A DNA stretch of 64,000 nt, from the NCBI GenBank assembly GCA_963695105.1, contig CAVOGC010000054.1, positions 1 to 64,000 of the forward strand, given 5' to 3'. Under the pieces are notes generated by a model. It did not search any database, was not told where the DNA came from, and was given only the letters and a program-made list of their open reading frames with translations. The stretch's first letter is position 1. Every line of letters starts with the position of its first letter. The translations under genes and the position numbers were made by a program. The DNA comes from Competibacter sp963695105 (GTDB lineage: Bacteria > Pseudomonadota > Gammaproteobacteria > Competibacterales > Competibacteraceae). Below are positions 42,352 through 51,686 of this stretch, in pieces.

Positions 42352-45300
42352 ATGCCCAAGCGCACTGATTTGCACAGTATCCTGATTATCGGCGCCGGTC
42401 CCATCGTGATCGGTCAAGCCTGCGAGTTCGACTACTCGGGCGCCCAAGCCTGCAAGGCGTTGCGGGAGGAAGGCTACCGGGTGATCCTGGTCAATTCCAA
42501 CCCCGCCACCATCATGACCGACCCCAACATGGCCGATGCCGTGTACATCGAGCCGATTCATTGGCGGACGGTCAGCCACATCATCGCCCGCGAACGTCCG
42601 GACGCCCTGCTGCCGACCATGGGCGGCCAGACCGCATTGAACTGCGCGCTGGACCTGGTCCGCCACGGCGTGTTGGAACAGCACGGCGTGGAAATGATTG
42701 GCGCCTCGCCCGACGCCATCGACATGGCCGAGGACCGCGAGCGCTTCCGCCAGGCCATGAACGAGATCGGGCTGGCCACGCCGCGCTCGGTGATCGCCCA
42801 CACGCTGGAGGAGGCCCTGGCCCAGCATCACCAGATCGGTTTCCCGACCATCCTTCGCCCGTCGTTTACTCTGGGCGGCAGCGGCGGCGGCATCGCCTAC
42901 AACCGTGAGGAACTGGTTGAGATCCTCGAGCGCGGCCTGGATTTGTCGCCCACCAGCGAGGTGTTGCTGGAAGAATCGGTGCTGGGCTGGAAGGAATATG
43001 AGATGGAGGTGGTCCGCGACCGAGCCGACAACTGCATCATCGTATGCTCGATCGAGAATCTCGACCCGATGGGTGTGCATACCGGCGATTCCATCACTGT
43101 CGCGCCAGCGCAAACTCTCACCGACAAGGAATACCAGATCATGCGCGACGCCTCGCTGGCGGTGCTGCGCAAGATCGGCGTCGACACCGGCGGCTCCAAT
43201 GTCCAGTTCGCCATCAATCCGTTGAACGGACAGATGGTCATCATCGAAATGAACCCGCGCGTCTCCCGCTCCTCGGCGCTGGCCTCCAAGGCCACCGGCT
43301 TTCCAATCGCCAAGGTCGCGGCCAAGCTGGCGGTCGGCTACACCCTGGACGAACTCAAGAACGAGATCACCGGTGGCCGCACCCCGGCATCGTTCGAGCC
43401 GAGCATTGATTACGTCGTCACCAAGGTACCGCGCTTCAACTTTGAAAAATTTCCGCAAGCCAACCAGCGCTTGACCACCCAGATGAAATCGGTCGGCGAA
43501 GTGATGGCCATCGGCCGAACCTTCCAGGAATCGATCCACAAGGCGTTGCGCGGACTGGAGATCGGCACCGATGGTTTCAACGAAATCCTCGACCACCAGC
43601 ATCCCGACCCGCATGTCGTGCTCAAACACGAGCTGGGCATGCCCGGCCCGCAGCGGCTGTGGTTTGTCGCCGAAGCCTTCCGGCTGGGATACTCGATGGA
43701 AGCGCTGCACGAACTCACTTGGATCGACCCCTGGTTCCTGGCGCAGATTGAAGAACTGGTTCAGATCACCGGCGAGGTGCGCGCCCTGGGAGCAGCGGCC
43801 TTGCAGAACCGGGAGCGGCTATATTTTCTCAAGCGCAAGGGCTTCTCCGACAGCCGGCTGGCGACTTTGGCCGGCGTCACCGAAACCCTGGTCCGCCAAC
43901 GGCGCAACGAATTCGATATCCACCCGGTCTACAAGCGGGTCGATTCCTGTGCCGCCGAATTCGCCACCAGCACCGCCTATCTGTATTCCACCTATGAGGA
44001 AGAGTGCGAGGCCGAACCGACCGACCGCGCCAAAATCATGGTGTTGGGCGGCGGCCCCAACCGCATCGGTCAGGGTATCGAGTTCGACTACTGCTGTGTC
44101 CACGCCGCCCTCGCCCTGCGCGAGGATGGCTACGAAACCATCATGGTCAACTGCAACCCGGAGACGGTGTCCACCGACTTCGATACGTCCGACCGGTTGT
44201 ATTTCGAACCGCTGACCCTGGAAGACGTGCTCGAAATCGTCCGCAAGGAGCAGCCCAAGGGGGTGATCGTCCAGTACGGTGGCCAGACGCCGCTCAAGCT
44301 GGCCCGGCCGCTGGAAGCCAACGGCGTGCCGATCATCGGCACCACCCCGGACGCTATCGACCGCGCCGAGGACCGCCAGCGCTTCCAACAAATGATCGCC
44401 CAGCTCGGCTTGCTGCAACCGCCCAATCGCACCGCCCGCGAGCCCGAGGAAGCGGTGCGGCTGGCCCAGGAAATCGGCTACCCGCTGGTGGTGCGCCCTT
44501 CCTATGTGCTGGGCGGCCGGGCCATGGAAATCGTCCACCAGGAAGAGGACCTGCGTCGCTACATGACCGACGCCATGCGGGTTTCCAACGATTCGCCCGT
44601 GCTGTTGGACTGCTTTCTAAACAACGCCGTTGAGGTGGACGTGGACGCGCTCAGCGACGGGCGCGAAGTCCTCATCGGCGGCATCATGGAGCACATCGAG
44701 GAAGCCGGCGTGCATTCCGGTGATTCCGCCTGCTCGCTGCCGCCTTTTTCCCTCAGTCCGACAATTCAGGATCGGCTGCGCGAACAGGTGCGGGCAATGG
44801 CGCTGGAACTGGGCGTGGTCGGACTGATGAACACCCAGTTTGCCATTCAGGGCGACGATATCTACGTACTGGAAGTCAACCCGCGCGCTTCCCGCACCGT
44901 GCCTTATGTTTCCAAAGCCACCGGTCGGCCGCTGGCCAAAATCGCCGCCCGCTGCATGGTCGGACGCGGGCTGGCCGAGCAGGGGGTATCCGGCGAAGTG
45001 ATTCCCGCCTATTATTGCGTGAAGGAAGCCGTATTCCCCTTCGTCAAATTCCCCGGCGTCGATCCCCTGCTGGGGCCGGAAATGAAATCCACCGGTGAAG
45101 TCATGGGCGTCGGGCGCACCTTCGGCGAGGCATTCGCCAAAGCCCAACTCGGCGCGGGCGACCAGTTGCCGCGCGGCGGGCAAGCCTTCATCAGCGTGCG
45201 CGATGCCGACAAACCCAAGGCGATTGAAGTCGCCCGCGACCTGCAAAGGCTCGGCTTCAAGCTGGTCGCCACCAAGGGAACCGCAGCGGCCTTGTGCGCC

Positions 45301-45576
45301 ATCGGCCTCGCCTGCGAAACCGTCCATAAGGTGGGGGAAGGCCGGCCGCACGTCGTGGACCTGATCAAGAACGATCAGATCAATCTCATCGTCAACACGA
45401 CGGAAGGCAAGCAGGCGATTGCCGATTCGTACTCCATTCGTCGCGAGGCTCTGATGCACAAAGTCAGCTACACCACCACTATCGCCGCCGCGCGGGCCAC
45501 CTGCCAGGCCTTGCGCGAACTCGACAACGGGAGCGTGAACTGCCTCCAGGATCTGCACCGGGAACTGCGCGCATGA
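42352..45576 (+). CDS. carB: Carbamoyl-phosphate synthase large subunit
   Basis: Makes carbamoyl phosphate from bicarbonate, ammonia and two ATP. The 1074-residue product holds two homologous ATP-grasp halves. The first shows ILIIGAGPIVIGQACEFDYSG, TMGGQTALNCAL and FTLGGSGGGIAYN. The second shows VLGGGPNRIGQGIEFDYCC and YVLGGRAMEIV. A C-terminal MGS-like allosteric domain completes it (FKLVATKGTAAAL). Its stop overlaps the greA start by four bases. The upstream heptamer repeats occupy the ribosome-site position. Confidence 0.97.
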   Translation: MPKRTDLHSILIIGAGPIVIGQACEFDYSGAQACKALREEGYRVILVNSNPATIMTDPNMADAVYIEPIHWRTVSHIIARERPDALLPTMGGQTALNCALDLVRHGVLEQHGVEMIGASPDAIDMAEDRERFRQAMNEIGLATPRSVIAHTLEEALAQHHQIGFPTILRPSFTLGGSGGGIAYNREELVEILERGLDLSPTSEVLLEESVLGWKEYEMEVVRDRADNCIIVCSIENLDPMGVHTGDSITVAPAQTLTDKEYQIMRDASLAVLRKIGVDTGGSNVQFAINPLNGQMVIIEMNPRVSRSSALASKATGFPIAKVAAKLAVGYTLDELKNEITGGRTPASFEPSIDYVVTKVPRFNFEKFPQANQRLTTQMKSVGEVMAIGRTFQESIHKALRGLEIGTDGFNEILDHQHPDPHVVLKHELGMPGPQRLWFVAEAFRLGYSMEALHELTWIDPWFLAQIEELVQITGEVRALGAAALQNRERLYFLKRKGFSDSRLATLAGVTETLVRQRRNEFDIHPVYKRVDSCAAEFATSTAYLYSTYEEECEAEPTDRAKIMVLGGGPNRIGQGIEFDYCCVHAALALREDGYETIMVNCNPETVSTDFDTSDRLYFEPLTLEDVLEIVRKEQPKGVIVQYGGQTPLKLARPLEANGVPIIGTTPDAIDRAEDRQRFQQMIAQLGLLQPPNRTAREPEEAVRLAQEIGYPLVVRPSYVLGGRAMEIVHQEEDLRRYMTDAMRVSNDSPVLLDCFLNNAVEVDVDALSDGREVLIGGIMEHIEEAGVHSGDSACSLPPFSLSPTIQDRLREQVRAMALELGVVGLMNTQFAIQGDDIYVLEVNPRASRTVPYVSKATGRPLAKIAARCMVGRGLAEQGVSGEVIPAYYCVKEAVFPFVKFPGVDPLLGPEMKSTGEVMGVGRTFGEAFAKAQLGAGDQLPRGGQAFISVRDADKPKAIEVARDLQRLGFKLVATKGTAAALCAIGLACETVHKVGEGRPHVVDLIKNDQINLIVNTTEGKQAIADSYSIRREALMHKVSYTTTIAAARATCQALRELDNGSVNCLQDLHRELRA

Positions 45577-46052
45577 CCAACAGGGTACCGATGACCACCA
45601 CTGGCGCTGAAAAACTGCGCGCGGAACTGCTCCAACTGAAAACGGTGGCGCGGCCGCGGATTATCGCCGCCATCGCCGAGGCCCGCGCCCACGGCGACCT
45701 GAAGGAAAACGCCGAATACCATGCCGCTCGCGAGCAACAAAGCTTCACGGAGGGTCGCATCGCCGAAATCGAGACGAAGCTGGCCTATGCCCAGATCATC
45801 GACGTAACCGCGCTACCGCCCTCGGACAAGGTGGTGTTCGCCTCCACCGTACTGCTGGCCGAGGAGGAAAGCGAGGAAGAAAACCGCTATCAGATCGTTG
45901 GCGAGGACGAGGCGGATATCAAAGAGGGCAAGATTTCATTCAGTTCGCCTATTGCCCGGGCGTTGATCGGCAAATTCGTTGGCGACGTCGTCGATGTCCA
46001 AACGCCCGGTGGTCTGAGAACCTATGAAATCGTTGACGTACAATACGTCTGA
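45573..46052 (+). CDS. greA: Transcription elongation factor GreA
   Basis: Rescues backtracked RNA polymerase by stimulating transcript cleavage. The 159-residue product has the N-terminal coiled coil (PMTTTGAEKLRAELLQLK), the acidic tip ARAHGDLKENAEYHAAREQQ, and the C-terminal FKBP-like domain (ISFSSPIARALIGK and VDVQTPGGLRTYEI). The ATG overlaps the carB stop (ATGA). Confidence 0.97.
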   Translation: MTNRVPMTTTGAEKLRAELLQLKTVARPRIIAAIAEARAHGDLKENAEYHAAREQQSFTEGRIAEIETKLAYAQIIDVTALPPSDKVVFASTVLLAEEESEEENRYQIVGEDEADIKEGKISFSSPIARALIGKFVGDVVDVQTPGGLRTYEIVDVQYV

Positions 46053-46129
46053 GTCGAAACCGCGATGCATGGCGTCATCCTCGCCGCATTCCTGTTACCG
46101 GCGAACCGAGGCGCGGATGAAGCAAACGC

Positions 46130-46158
46130 TTGTCAGAAGAAGGTCAGATGTTTACAAT
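46130..46158 (+). promoter_or_regulatory. Promoter of tRNA-Val
   Basis: TTGTCA, 17 bases, TACAAT; the -10 ends 16 bases before the tRNA. Near-consensus spacing and sequence. Confidence 0.75.
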
Positions 46159-46174
46159 CTCGATCCCGTTTAAC

Positions 46175-46249
46175 GGGCGATTAGCTCAGTGGGAGAGCAC
46201 TACCTTCACACGGTAGGGGTCGCTGGTTCGAGCCCAGCATCGCCCACCA
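46175..46249 (+). tRNA. tRNA-Val (CAC)
   Basis: A 75-base cloverleaf with acceptor stem GGGCGAT / ATCGCCC, D arm TAGCTCAGTGGGAGAGCA and anticodon stem CTACC/GGTAG. The anticodon loop TTCACAC reads CAC. The T arm is GCTGG-TTCGAGC-CCAGC, and CCA is encoded. Confidence 0.96.
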
Positions 46250-46258
46250 CTTCGAGAT

Positions 46259-46289
46259 AAAAAAAGCCGTTCGCTGGAACGGCTTTTTT
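46259..46289. terminator. Bidirectional terminator between tRNA-Val and folE2
   Basis: GCCGTTC / GAACGGC around GCTG, with A-rich DNA before and a run of six T after, 10 bases after the tRNA. It can serve folE2 on the other strand as well. Confidence 0.85.
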
Positions 46290-46346
46290 GCGTCCTGCCG
46301 GAAGCGCATTCGATAGAGCATTCGGCTCAAACCGGCTCCAGATCCC

Positions 46347-47174
46347 CTACTTGGCTCCCTTGTCGTGCTCGATCATGGCGTAGGCCGAGTGGTTGTGGAT
46401 GGATTCGAAATTCTCCGACTCCACCGCATATGCCGCGACACGATCATCCTGATTCAGTTTGGCGGCAACATCGCGCACCATGTCCTCAACAAACTTGGGA
46501 TTATCATAAGCCCGCTCGGTGACGTACTTCTCGTCCGGGCGCTTGAGCAATCCGTACAATTCGCAGGACGCTTCCTTTTCCACCAAGTCGATAATGTCCT
46601 CGATCCAGATAAAATCCTGGGCGCGCACGTTGACCGTCACATGCGAGCGCTGATTGTGCGCACCGTATTTGGAAATTTTCTTCGAGCAGGGGCAAAGGCT
46701 GGTTACCGGCACCACCACTTTGACGCTCATGGTCGGCTGACCATCACGGATCTCGCCGGTGAAAGTCACCTCGTAATCCATCAGGCTCCGCACCCCGGAT
46801 ACCGGCGCCGCCTTGTTGACAAAATACATGAAGGTCATCTCGATATGGCCGGCTTCCGCTTCCAAGCGCCCGGTCATCTCCGTCAGCATGTCCTTGAAGG
46901 AGTCCACCGAAATCTCGCGGCCGGGCACGTTCAGAATCTCCACGAAACGCGACATGTGCGTGCCCTTGAAATTGTGGGGCAGGTTCACGTACATGTTGAA
47001 CATGGCGATGGTGTGTTGGTCGCCCCCGCTGCGATCGCGGACCCTGACCGGGTGGCGGATGTCCTTGATCCCCACCTTATTGATCGCCAATCGGCGGGTA
47101 TCGGCGCTGCTCTGCACGTCGGGAATATGGATTACCGTCGGCATGGCCGCGGCATTCATTATCGATGGCTTCAT
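46347..47174 (-). CDS. folE2: GTP cyclohydrolase I, type IB
   Basis: Makes 7,8-dihydroneopterin triphosphate for folate. The 275-residue product belongs to the FolE2 family, unrelated in sequence to zinc-dependent FolE: VGIKDIRHPVRVRDR near the start, MSRFVEIL, and the active-site Cys segment SLCPCSKKISKYGAHNQRS. FolE2 uses other metals such as manganese. ATG 47174 with AGAGGA upstream is preferred to an earlier frame start. It lies downstream of dxs on the same strand. Confidence 0.95.
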   Translation of the reverse strand: MKPSIMNAAAMPTVIHIPDVQSSADTRRLAINKVGIKDIRHPVRVRDRSGGDQHTIAMFNMYVNLPHNFKGTHMSRFVEILNVPGREISVDSFKDMLTEMTGRLEAEAGHIEMTFMYFVNKAAPVSGVRSLMDYEVTFTGEIRDGQPTMSVKVVVPVTSLCPCSKKISKYGAHNQRSHVTVNVRAQDFIWIEDIIDLVEKEASCELYGLLKRPDEKYVTERAYDNPKFVEDMVRDVAAKLNQDDRVAAYAVESENFESIHNHSAYAMIEHDKGAK

Positions 47175-47305
47175 GCAATCCTCTCGGCTACGCGCACTCG
47201 CGCGCATTTTTCAAGATCCCCGCTCCAACCAGCCCGCGGAATTTTTTAATGCCACTGGTTGGATGATCAAACTGGCGGTTAATTCCCGAGCATATTACTC
47301 GGCTA

Positions 47306-49192
47306 TCAAGCCAAGGATCGGGCGGGCCGCATTATGCCCCAACCCGTCAGTTGCCGGAGCACGCCCTCCACATCCAAACCGCACTCGGCCAGTAGTTCGC
47401 CACGCTCGCCCTGACCCACGAAACGATCCGGTAGCCCGACATTGTAAATCGGGACCTGGATGCCTCGCGCCGCCAGACATTCGTTCACCGCGCTGCCCGC
47501 GCCGCCGGCCACCACATTCTCTTCCAAGGTCACCAGCCAGCGGTGTTCGGCGGCCAATCGCACCACGGCCGCTTCATCCAGCGGTTTGATAAAGCGCATG
47601 TTCACCACGGTGGCGTCCACCCGTTGGGCCACGGCCTCGGCCACCTCCACCATGCCGCCGAAGGCCAGCAACGCCAGATCCCGGCCGCGACGGCGGACGA
47701 CGGCCTCCCCCAGCGGCAACGCCCGCATCTCCTCTCGCCGCACTTCCACGCCGGAGCCCTTGCCGCGCGGATAGCGCACCGCCGCCGGCTGGTTCAACTG
47801 GAATCCGGTATAGAGCATCTGCCAACACTCGTTCTCATCGGCCGGAGCCATCACCACCAGATTGGGAATGCAGCGCAGGTAGCTGTAATCGAAGCTGCCG
47901 GCGTGGGTCGGCCCGTCGGGTCCCACCAGTCCGGCACGGTCGATGGCGAACAGCACCGGCAAATTTTGCAGGGCGACATCGTGAATCAATTGATCGTAAG
48001 CGCGCTGCAGAAACGTGGAATAAATCGCCACCACCGGCTTGAGCCCTTCGCAGGCCAAACCGGCCGCCAGCGTAACCGCGTGCTGTTCAGCGATCGCCAC
48101 ATCGAAATAACGATCCGGAAAGCGCTCCGCAAACTCCACCAGCCCGGACCCTTCCCGCATGGCCGGGGTAATGCCGATCAGGCGCTCGTCCCGCTCGGCC
48201 ATGGCGCACAGCCATTCCCCAAACACCTGGGTATAGCTTGGCCCACCACTCGACTTGGCCGGCTTGAGCCCACACGCCGGATCGAAGGCGCCGACTCCGT
48301 GATAGCCGACCGGCTCATCCTCGGCCAGCGGATAACCCTTGCCTTTGCGGGTGACCACATGTAGCAATCGCGGTCCTTTAAGCGCACGCAGGTTGCGCAG
48401 GGTCTGAACCAGCGTCGGCAAATCGTGGCCGTCCACCGGCCCGAAATAATTAAAGCCCAACTCCTCGAACAGGGTACCGGGAACAAACATGCCTTTGACG
48501 TGCTCCTCGGCACGGCGCGCCACCTCCAGCATGGGCGGCACCCGACTCAGCATGCGTTTGCCACCTTCGCGGACGCTGGAAAAGAACCGACCCGACAGCA
48601 GCTTGGTCAGATGGGCCGACAAGGCGCCGACATTGGGCGAAATCGACATTTCGTTATCGTTGAGCACCACCAATAGGTCGGGCTTCAGATGGCCGGCATG
48701 ATTGAGCGCTTCGAACGCCATGCCGGCGGTCATGGCGCCATCGCCGATTACCGCCGCCACCTTGCGATCGCTGCCCGCCCGACCGGCGGCGATGGCCATG
48801 CCCAGCGCCGCGCTGAGCGAGGTACTGGAATGGCCGACGCCAAAGGTGTCGTAAGGGCTTTCGCAGCGCTTGGGAAAACCGGCGATACCGTCTTTGCGCC
48901 GCAGGGTTTCCATCCGGGTCCGACGGCCGGTCAGAATTTTGTGCGGATAGGTCTGATGGCCCACATCCCAAACCAGCCGATCCTCGGGCGTGTCAAAAAC
49001 GTAATGCAGGGCGATGGTCAGCTCCACGGTGCCCAGATTGGCGGCGAAATGCCCCCCGGTCCTGGCCACGGTCTGGATGAGAAACTCACGCAGTTCGCGG
49101 GCCAGCTCCGGCAAGCACGCTTCGGGCAACTGCCGCAGGTCAAGCGGCGTATCGATCTGTTCCAGCAGCGGAAAAGCGGATCCGGTGGTCAT
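47306..49192 (-). CDS. dxs: 1-deoxy-D-xylulose-5-phosphate synthase
   Basis: Thiamine-diphosphate enzyme that starts the MEP isoprenoid pathway. Family segments include HFAANLGTVELTIALHYVFD, WDVGHQTYPHKILTGR, the ThDP motif IGDGAMTAGMAFEALN, the catalytic EQHAVTLAAG and VGPDGPTHAGSFDYSYLR. From ATG 49192 the product has 628 residues, the usual length. The frame extends to 49267, with ATGs at 49213 and 49207, and no start has a strong ribosome site. ispA lies just upstream. Confidence 0.96.
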   Translation of the reverse strand: MTTGSAFPLLEQIDTPLDLRQLPEACLPELARELREFLIQTVARTGGHFAANLGTVELTIALHYVFDTPEDRLVWDVGHQTYPHKILTGRRTRMETLRRKDGIAGFPKRCESPYDTFGVGHSSTSLSAALGMAIAAGRAGSDRKVAAVIGDGAMTAGMAFEALNHAGHLKPDLLVVLNDNEMSISPNVGALSAHLTKLLSGRFFSSVREGGKRMLSRVPPMLEVARRAEEHVKGMFVPGTLFEELGFNYFGPVDGHDLPTLVQTLRNLRALKGPRLLHVVTRKGKGYPLAEDEPVGYHGVGAFDPACGLKPAKSSGGPSYTQVFGEWLCAMAERDERLIGITPAMREGSGLVEFAERFPDRYFDVAIAEQHAVTLAAGLACEGLKPVVAIYSTFLQRAYDQLIHDVALQNLPVLFAIDRAGLVGPDGPTHAGSFDYSYLRCIPNLVVMAPADENECWQMLYTGFQLNQPAAVRYPRGKGSGVEVRREEMRALPLGEAVVRRRGRDLALLAFGGMVEVAEAVAQRVDATVVNMRFIKPLDEAAVVRLAAEHRWLVTLEENVVAGGAGSAVNECLAARGIQVPIYNVGLPDRFVGQGERGELLAECGLDVEGVLRQLTGWGIMRPARSLA

Positions 49193-49272
49193 CGTGACAA
49201 AGTCCATGCCCATTGGTGATTTTACGTCAGGGATACGTCGGAGCGCTTCGGCCACCCAGCGCTGCAAGCCAG

Positions 49273-50169
49273 CTAATAGGCGCGCTCGACGATGAAAGCG
49301 GCGAGCCAGCGTAGAGGTTCGGCCTCTGATCCCAGGGGTTCGAGGCTGGCCAGCGCTTCCTGGTGCAGCGCGCGGGCATGCTCGCGGGCACCGTCCAGCC
49401 CCAGCAGTCCGGGGTAAGTGGGTTTGTTGAGTGCCCGGTCGGCCCCTTGGGCTTTACCGAGGGTAGCGGTATCTCCGACCACGTCGAGGATATCGTCGCG
49501 AATCTGGAAGGCCAGACCGATGCATTTGGCATAGCGATCCAACCGCTCCAGAACCGCCGGTTCGACTTCCGGTTGGCTGAACGCTCCGAGCAGCACGCTG
49601 GCGCGAATCAGTGCACCGGTCTTGTGAATGTGCATATTCTCCAATTCCGCCAGCGTCAGGTCATCCCGACCGACCGCCGCCAGATCGATGGCCTGACCAC
49701 CCACCAACCCACGAGAACCAGCGGCTTGCGCCAACAGGCCGAGCATCCGCATGCGGATGGCGAAATCGGGGGTCATGGCCGGATCCTGACTCAGAACCTG
49801 GAACGCCAGCGCCTGCAAGGCATCGCCGGCCAAGATCGCCAGCGCCTCGCCGAATGCCTTGTGGCAGGTCGGCCGGCCGTGGCGCAGTTCGTCGTTGTCC
49901 ATCGCCGGCAAGTCGTCGTGGATTAGGGAATAGGCATGGATGAATTCCACCGCGCAAGCCGGACCGTCCAAAGACTCAAGCGCCGCGCCAACCGCCGTAC
50001 CGGCCGAGTAAACCAGTACCGGCCGGATACGCTTGCCACCCCCCAGTACTGCGTAACGCATGGCTTGGTGCAGGTCGCCGGGGTGGAGATCGGCGGCTGG
50101 CAGCCGTCGGTCGAGTGCTTGGTCGGCGCGGCTCCGACAGTGCCTGATCCACTCCGTCGGCATGGCCAT
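49273..50169 (-). CDS. ispA: Farnesyl/geranyl diphosphate synthase
   Basis: Chain-elongating prenyltransferase, about 298 residues. The first aspartate-rich motif is in SLIHDDLPAMDNDELRHGRPT and the second in GLAFQIRDDILDV. GGGKRIRPVLVY and GGQAIDL are also conserved. An aromatic or bulky residue pattern before the first motif would set product length; farnesyl diphosphate is the usual product in this gene context. The ATG overlaps the xseB stop (TGATG). xseB-ispA-dxs is a conserved order. Confidence 0.95.
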   Translation of the reverse strand: MAMPTEWIRHCRSRADQALDRRLPAADLHPGDLHQAMRYAVLGGGKRIRPVLVYSAGTAVGAALESLDGPACAVEFIHAYSLIHDDLPAMDNDELRHGRPTCHKAFGEALAILAGDALQALAFQVLSQDPAMTPDFAIRMRMLGLLAQAAGSRGLVGGQAIDLAAVGRDDLTLAELENMHIHKTGALIRASVLLGAFSQPEVEPAVLERLDRYAKCIGLAFQIRDDILDVVGDTATLGKAQGADRALNKPTYPGLLGLDGAREHARALHQEALASLEPLGSEAEPLRWLAAFIVERAY

Positions 50170-50411
50170 CAAGCCGCCGTCTCGCCGAACGGCAGGATTT
50201 CCAGGCCACCGTGTTGCTCAAGCAACTGTTCCACCTTTTGTTCGGCCAGTTGCAGGGCGGTTTGGCAGGTTCGCACCAAGGCAACCCCCTGCTCGAATCG
50301 TTGCAAGGTTTCGTCGAGGCTCAGTTCACCCTGTTCGAGCTGCGCGACCACACTTTCCAGTTCGGTCAGCGCCGCTTCGAAAGCAAGAGGGGAATGTTTC
50401 TTGGCCGTCAT
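50169..50411 (-). CDS. xseB: Exodeoxyribonuclease VII small subunit
   Basis: An 80-residue helical protein that pairs with XseA in a single-strand exonuclease. Recognised from FEAALTELESVVAQLEQGELSLDETLQRFEQGV. ATG 50411 (MTAKKHS) is the likely start, although the frame opens 9 codons earlier. It overlaps ispA. xseA is not in the window. Confidence 0.94.
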   Translation of the reverse strand: MTAKKHSPLAFEAALTELESVVAQLEQGELSLDETLQRFEQGVALVRTCQTALQLAEQKVEQLLEQHGGLEILPFGETAA

Positions 50412-50574
50412 ACCTGCCCATCCGTTTTCGGTAAGCACTTACGTTACCTTGCGGCCGGCAAACGGTCAATTTCGTGCAAACCAAAAACATGGAAAGGGCC
50501 GCTCCCTGGTCCTGCTCTCCTCCCCGGCGCCCGACCGCGAACTCCCTCGCTGGCCCGCAACCGGGCGGCGGCGC

Positions 50575-51063
50575 TCAAACCACCGGGTCGGCAATCTTGG
50601 GGAGAGCCGCCGGATCGGCGCCCTTGCCGGCGCGCGTCTTCCTGGCTTTGGCCTCTGCTTCCGGCACCCAGGTCAAATCCCGAATATTCCGGTCCAGTAA
50701 CTCCACCTGCCGGAATAAATCCTGGATATCATCTCGATTTGGCACGCCTAAGCGATGCAGGGCGCGCGCCACCCGCCCCTGGAAAACTTCTTCCAGCTTG
50801 TTCCAGGTACCGGTCGCCCGGTCGCGGAGTTCTTCGACCTTGCCTCTCGCCACACCGATCCCATCTTCCACTTGCCCGGTTTTCCGCGCGGCGGTTTCCT
50901 TCATCCGCACGTCCACTCCCTGACCTTCCTGAACCAGAGCTTCGAACAGTCGCCCACCTTCCTGCTGGGTTCTGGCAAAGGCGCCAAGCCCCGCCAGCCA
51001 GATTTGGCGCGCGTAATCCCGGACATTGCCGGTCAGTTGATTTTCAAACAAGTTGGCTTTCAT
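50575..51063 (-). CDS. Phasin (polyhydroxyalkanoate granule-associated protein)
   Basis: A 162-residue protein of the Phasin family typified by Pseudomonas PhaI/PhaF: ARQIWLAGLGAFARTQQEGGRLFEALVQEG, then a coiled coil (about 55-95), and ALHRLGVPNRDDIQDLFRQVELLDRNI. Phasins coat PHA granules and regulate their size. No synthase (phaC) is adjacent; neighbours are xseB and hslR. The Ala/Lys-rich tail is short compared with PhaF. Confidence 0.9.
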   Translation of the reverse strand: MKANLFENQLTGNVRDYARQIWLAGLGAFARTQQEGGRLFEALVQEGQGVDVRMKETAARKTGQVEDGIGVARGKVEELRDRATGTWNKLEEVFQGRVARALHRLGVPNRDDIQDLFRQVELLDRNIRDLTWVPEAEAKARKTRAGKGADPAALPKIADPVV

Positions 51064-51256
51064 GACTATGGAACCCCTTTATACAATCGTGCAAGGCCGG
51101 CTTGCATTCCTTCGATCTCTGCTCCGCATACACGCAGAAATCCCGGTCGCGAGCCGTCTGGTAATCTTATTGGGGAAGTTAGCAGATAAAATTAGAGCAC
51201 GCATACTAACCAGATGTCCGCGAAGGATAATCCGGCGGAGCCAGCGGCGAGCCGCC

Positions 51257-51661
51257 CTACTCGTTCCGCTGGGTAAAGCGGACGATGCGGCGGCGGTCCT
51301 GCTTGGTGGGACGGCCAATGGAATGGGGGGAACCGAATTGCAGCAGGCGTCGCTGCTCGCCGAGCGCTTCGCGGAGCTGGCGGCTCTCGGCACTCTCTTC
51401 GTACAACAGAATCGCTTCCTTGGCGGGGCCGCGCCGATCGCTGAGCGCCTTGACCATAACGATGTACTGATCAGGACCGCGCTGGATATACAGGATCTCC
51501 CCCACGCGCACGGCGTGAGCGGGTTTGATTCGCTGGCCGCCGGCATGAACCTTACCGCCGGCAACCGCTTCGGCCGCCAAAGTGCGTGTCTTGAAAAACC
51601 GAGCGGCCCACAGCCACTTATCGATCCGAATCCGGCTTTCGATATCGCCCGCGACCACCAT
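51257..51661 (-). CDS. hslR: S4-domain RNA-binding heat-shock protein 15
   Basis: A 134-residue protein with an N-terminal S4 RNA-binding domain: IRIDKWLWAARFFKTRTLAAEAV, then GGKVHAGGQRIKPAHAVRVGE, and a basic C-terminus (GRPTKQDRRRIVRF). Hsp15 recycles stalled 50S subunits carrying nascent chains. ATG 51661 follows AAGGTGGGG; the upstream frame overlaps minE and is not translated as family sequence. It lies 25 bases after minE. Confidence 0.93.
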   Translation of the reverse strand: MVVAGDIESRIRIDKWLWAARFFKTRTLAAEAVAGGKVHAGGQRIKPAHAVRVGEILYIQRGPDQYIVMVKALSDRRGPAKEAILLYEESAESRQLREALGEQRRLLQFGSPHSIGRPTKQDRRRIVRFTQRNE

Positions 51662-51686
51662 CGACCCCACCTTGACCCAACAGCAA

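Noticed and set aside
42061..43710. 549-codon minus-strand open frame including the heptamer repeats
   Set aside because: Opposite carA/carB coding sequence; part of the product is just translated repeats.
46990..47300. Zur operator upstream of folE2
   Set aside because: No AT-rich palindrome of the Zur type is visible; the same holds for the region before rpmE2.
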